Of a stretch of DNA of 64,000 nucleotides, positions 60,401 to 64,000 are shown piece by piece. Within the stretch, counting starts at the first letter, position 1. Each line of letters begins with the position of its first letter. A program made the translations under genes and the position numbers. The DNA is from JBCFBK01 sp038562555 (GTDB lineage: Bacteria; Bacteroidota; Bacteroidia; Bacteroidales; Prolixibacteraceae): NCBI GenBank assembly GCA_038562555.1, contig JBCFBK010000005.1, forward strand, positions 1-64,000. Reading direction: 5' to 3'. Under the pieces are notes generated by a model, which saw only the letters and a list, made by a program, of their open reading frames with translations, was not told where the DNA came from and made no database searches.

Positions 60401-62188
60401 ATGAAGAATATCCGAAATTTTTGCATTATTGCGCATATTGACCACGGTAAGAGCACGCTGGCTGACCGTCTCCTTGAAATAACGAAGACCGTCAGCGAAC
60501 GCGACATGGAAAATCAGGTCCTCGACAACATGGACCTGGAAAGGGAGCGGGGAATTACTATTAAGAGTCATGCCATCCAAATGGATTATGAACAGGATGG
60601 AGAAAAATATGTACTGAACCTGATCGACACGCCGGGGCATGTCGATTTTTCGTATGAGGTTTCGCGATCCATTGCGGCGTGCGAAGGCGCCCTGCTGATC
60701 ATAGATGCCGCACAGGGTATTCAGGCCCAAACCATCTCAAATCTTTATCTGGCTCTTGAACATGATCTGGAGATCATTCCGGTGCTCAATAAAATGGACC
60801 TTCCGAATGCCATGCCGGAGGTAGTGGAAGATCAGATTATTGATCTGATCGGGATCGATCGTGAGGATATTATCCGTGCCAGCGGAAAAACGGGTGAAGG
60901 TATCGAAGAAATCCTGAGACGGATTATAAAAGTGATACCACCGCCTAAGGGGAACCCGGAAGCTCCGCTTCAGGCATTGATTTTTGATTCGGTGTTTAAT
61001 TCCTTCCGTGGGGTGATCGCCTATTTCAAAATCAGGAACGGAACCATCGGCAAAGGTGATCTGGTAAAATTTGTCAATACCAAAAAGGAATATGAGGCTG
61101 CCGAGGTAGGTGTTCTCCGCCTTGGGTTGGAGCCACGCGAAACCTTGGGTACGGGTGATGTGGGATATATTATTTCGGGGATCAAAACGGCGAAGGAGGT
61201 GAAGGTAGGGGATACGATCACGCACAGGAACAAGCCGTGTGATAAGGCGATCGAAGGATTTGAAGAAGTAAAACCGATGGTTTTTGCGGGAGTCTATCCG
61301 ATTGATTCGGAAGATTACGAAGACCTTCGCGCTGCGATGGAAAAACTCCAGTTGAACGATGCTTCGCTGACCTACGAGCCGGAGTCGTCGGCTGCCCTCG
61401 GGTTTGGATTCCGTTGCGGTTTCCTGGGTATGCTGCACATGGAAATCATCCAGGAACGGCTCGACCGCGAGTTCGACATGAATGTCATTACAACGGTACC
61501 CAACGTATCTTACATGATCAAGACCAATGACGGGGAAACCATCCGGGTTTACAATCCAAGTGGGATGCCGGTGGTAACGACCATTCAGGAGATTGAGGAG
61601 CCGTACATACGTGCCCAGATTATTACCAAGTCGGAGTACATTGGCCAGATTATGACGCTTTGTCTTGACAAACGGGGAACCTTGCAGAAACAGGATTATC
61701 TGACCGCCGAACGCGCGGAACTGACATTCGATATGCCGCTGGGCGAAATCGTATTTGACTTTTACGATAAGCTTAAGTCAATTTCCCGCGGATATGCGTC
61801 TTTCGATTATCACATGATTGGGTTCAGGCCGGCGAAACTCGTCAGGCTCGACATCCTGCTCAATGGGGAAATGGTCGACGCTCTTTCGTCGCTCATCCAT
61901 TTTGACAACGCGTATAACCTCGGCCGTAAAATGTGTGAAAAGCTCCGGGAGCTGATTCCCAGACAGCAGTTCGATATTGCTATTCAGGCAGCTATAGGTG
62001 CCAAAATCATTGCCCGCGAAACCATTAAGGCCGTGCGCAAGGATGTTACGGCCAAGTGTTATGGCGGCGATATTACACGGAAACGAAAGCTCCTCGAAAA
62101 ACAGAAGAAGGGAAAGAAAAAGATGAAGCAGATTGGCAATGTTGAAGTGCCGCAAAAGGCCTTCCTGGCTGTGCTGAAGCTGGATTAA
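60401..62188 (+). CDS. lepA: Elongation factor 4 (LepA)
   Basis: 595 residues, the standard length. G domain: AHIDHGKSTLADRLL, ERERGITIKSHAIQM, DTPGHVDFSYEV, NKMDLP. Domains II-III follow, and the LepA-specific C-terminal part (FDYHMIGFRPAKLVRLDILL, IGAKIIARETIKAVRKDVTA, KCYGGDITRKRKLLEKQKKG). It is a ribosome-binding GTPase that acts on stalled or initiating ribosomes. Intact and ordinary. Confidence 0.99.
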   Translation: MKNIRNFCIIAHIDHGKSTLADRLLEITKTVSERDMENQVLDNMDLERERGITIKSHAIQMDYEQDGEKYVLNLIDTPGHVDFSYEVSRSIAACEGALLIIDAAQGIQAQTISNLYLALEHDLEIIPVLNKMDLPNAMPEVVEDQIIDLIGIDREDIIRASGKTGEGIEEILRRIIKVIPPPKGNPEAPLQALIFDSVFNSFRGVIAYFKIRNGTIGKGDLVKFVNTKKEYEAAEVGVLRLGLEPRETLGTGDVGYIISGIKTAKEVKVGDTITHRNKPCDKAIEGFEEVKPMVFAGVYPIDSEDYEDLRAAMEKLQLNDASLTYEPESSAALGFGFRCGFLGMLHMEIIQERLDREFDMNVITTVPNVSYMIKTNDGETIRVYNPSGMPVVTTIQEIEEPYIRAQIITKSEYIGQIMTLCLDKRGTLQKQDYLTAERAELTFDMPLGEIVFDFYDKLKSISRGYASFDYHMIGFRPAKLVRLDILLNGEMVDALSSLIHFDNAYNLGRKMCEKLRELIPRQQFDIAIQAAIGAKIIARETIKAVRKDVTAKCYGGDITRKRKLLEKQKKGKKKMKQIGNVEVPQKAFLAVLKLD

Positions 62189-62297
62189 AGGGATCCGGTA
62201 CAACACCGGAGAGTAGTAGGGATGTCGCGGGTTGTCGTCGGGCGGTTGCCGGGGAAACGGCAACGCTAAGCTTTTTTTGAACACGAAAGTACATCGC

Positions 62298-64000
62298 ATG
62301 GAATTGGGCATACTGAAAGACATACTGGTTATTTTTGCCTTATCCTCGCTGGTAAATTTCTTATTTACCAAGATCCGGGTCCCGACTATTGTTGGCTATC
62401 TCGTAACCGGGGTTATAGCAGGGCCTCATTTGCTCGGACTGGTGGGTTCGAACCACCAGATTGAGCTGTTGGCAGAGATCGGTGTTGTATTGCTTATGTT
62501 TACCATTGGCCTGGAGTTTTCCATTAATCATTTACTGAAGATCCGAAAAATCGTTTTTGCCGGCGGGCTGATGCAGCTGGTCTTAACGGCAGGTATTTCC
62601 ATGATGATAGCCATGCTTTATCATCTTAGCTGGAAAGGTGCGCTTTTCGTCGGATTTTTAACCGCATTAAGCAGCACGACGGTCGTTCTGAAGCTAATGC
62701 AGGAACGTTCGGAGGTCACGTCCAATTACGGACGTACCGTGCTCGGGATCCTTATTTTTCAGGATATCGTGGTGATTCCCATGCTGCTTTTTACCCCTTT
62801 ACTGGGTGAAGGCGCCGGGGTGAACAGTCAGGGCCCCGCACTTTTGCTGTTGTTGGGGAAAACCTTCTTCCTGATCGGGTTGGTTTATGTCGGAAATCGC
62901 TGGCTTATGCCGAGAGTGCTGCGCATGATCGCCCATACGAAGAATCAGGAGCTGTTTATGATGAGTATATTCGTCATCTGTTTTTCAATCGCCCTGCTTA
63001 CTTCCGAGATGGGGATATCTCTTGCTTTCGGCGCTTTTTTGGCGGGATTAATGATTTCAGAATCCGGATACAGCCATAATGCATTCGGACAACTGCTTCC
63101 GTTCAAGGATACCTTTACCAGTTTCTTCTTTGTTAGTATAGGCATGTTGCTTGATCTGGGTTTTGTGGCCAAACATCCCGGACTGGTTTTTTCGACAGTT
63201 CTTATGGTCCTTGTTNNNNNNNNNNATTAAGATGGTGGTAGCCGGTACCACCGCGTTTTCGCTCGGGCATACCTTACGCGGGACCATAATGGTCGGCTTT
63301 GCCCTGTGCCAGGTTGGTGAGTTTTCGTTTATCCTGGCCCAGTCGGGCCTGCATTACAAGATTATTCCACCTTACTATTATCAGCTGTTTCTCTCGGTCG
63401 CTGTCATCAGCATGTCGGTTACACCCTTTCTCATTATGGTTTCCCGGCGGGTGGCCAACCGGATCCTGCAATTCCCGTTACCCAAGGTTCTCGTGGAAGG
63501 TTTGTTCCCGTTACCACAGATTGATATTCCTCCCTATCAGGGACATGTGTTGTTTATCGGCAAGGATTCCAGGTCGCTGAACCTTTCATCTATGGCTAAG
63601 CGGCTGAAGTTGCCTTATGTCTCAATTGTTTTTGATCCGGTGACTGTCGAAAAAATGCAAAAACGTGGAGAAACAGCCATATATGGCGATGCCGTTAACG
63701 AACCAATTCTGATAAAGGCGAATGCCGGGACGGCAGGGGTGATCATAATTTCCGTCGGAAATTTAATTACAGCCATGGCGATCACCGAAAAGGTCCGTCA
63801 TTTAAATGCGCATGCTTTTATTATCGTCCGTACCAAATACGTGTTTGATCTGGAAGAATTATACCGGGCAGGCGCCGATCAGGTGATCCCGGAGGAGTTT
63901 GAAACAGCTGTTAACCTGTTGGAAAAGGCCCTGAACAAACGACTGGTGCCACAGCGCGAGATCAATGTGATTGTCGCTAAAATAAGGGACGAGCAATACG
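62298..64000 (+). CDS. Kef-type CPA2 cation:proton antiporter with TrkA-N domain, 3' end and middle incomplete
   Basis: The gene starts at the ATG at 62298 (not 62232, whose extra codons are spacer) and runs past the window. Ten Ns at 63216-63225 break it; the frame resumes at 63226 (IKMVVAGTTAFSLGHTLRG, then VGFALCQVGEFSFILAQSG) and stays open to base 64000. Membrane part: VPTIVGYLVTGVIAGPHLLG, EIGVVLLMFTIGLEFS, FLTALSSTTVVLKLM, ISLAFGAFLAGLMISES, typical of CPA2 antiporters. The following nucleotide-binding TrkA-N-like domain has a degenerate loop, VLFIGKDSRSLNLSSM, where family members have GxGxxG. It likely exchanges K+ or Na+ for H+. Confidence 0.9.
63216..63225. other. Assembly gap (10 N)
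   Basis: Ten Ns within the Kef-type antiporter gene. The reading frame shifts by one base across them, so the true gap must be a multiple of three. Confidence 0.98.

Noticed and set aside
1..64000. tRNA, rRNA, transposase or prophage genes
   Set aside because: I found no cloverleaf, rRNA-like stretch, transposase, integrase or phage structural motif in the window.

Overview
The window reads as a Bacteroidota chromosome, probably Bacteroidales/Marinilabiliales-like. The evidence is SusC/SusD pairs, FecI/FecR regulators, many -7 boxes of the form TAnnTTTG, a FeoA-FeoB fusion, and the order sigma54 activator, LptE, TPR protein, SecG, GroES, GroEL. Genus cannot be set from the sequence. I saw no rRNA, tRNA, CRISPR array, prophage or insertion sequence. 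Two 10-N scaffold gaps (28025-28034 and 63216-63225) each interrupt a membrane-protein gene.

Layout. 1-2861: end of a polysaccharide-utilisation-type locus (SusD C-terminus, GHL6-like glycosidase). 2954-9630: ECF sigma, FecR, SusC, SusD. 9694-12443 (minus): FeoAB iron(II) transporter with its Cys-rich partner. 12703-18814: housekeeping and regulatory genes (gpmI, DUF3109, LytTR regulator, small secreted protein, VOC protein, acyl-CoA synthetase). 18898-26029: second ECF/FecR/SusC/SusD set. 26094-31310 (minus): M20 dipeptidase, YccS-like protein, acyl-CoA dehydrogenase. 31414-47407: AraC regulator, then a third ECF/FecR/SusC/SusD set followed by five genes (DUF6807, ThuA, Tat-type Gfo/Idh/MocA, DUF2264, lipoprotein Gfo/Idh/MocA) with an exported aldo/keto reductase convergent to them. 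47488 to the end: envelope and core genes (kdsB, sigma54 activator, lptE, secG, groES/groEL, DUF6048/DUF6452, CDF transporter, GntR-slipin, nucleotide-sugar epimerase, LAB_N protein, lepA, Kef-type antiporter).

How the parts may work together. In each Sus set an ECF sigma factor and its FecR anti-sigma would control a TonB-dependent SusC/SusD importer. The first two complete sets have no enzyme genes. The third carries an oxidoreductase-rich cargo and no recognisable classical glycoside hydrolase, which suggests (inference) oxidative handling of a modified glycan or glycoside.

Two observations stand out. (1) All three fecR-susC junctions hold a 12-bp-arm hairpin with one A.C mismatch in the sense RNA. 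In the antisense RNA that mismatch becomes a G.U pair and the hairpin is followed by a 6-8 nt U-run. These look like terminators for short antisense RNAs over the susC leader. (2) Several intergenic spacers share a vocabulary of short repeated words, used on both strands, with exact 12-18 bp matches between loci.
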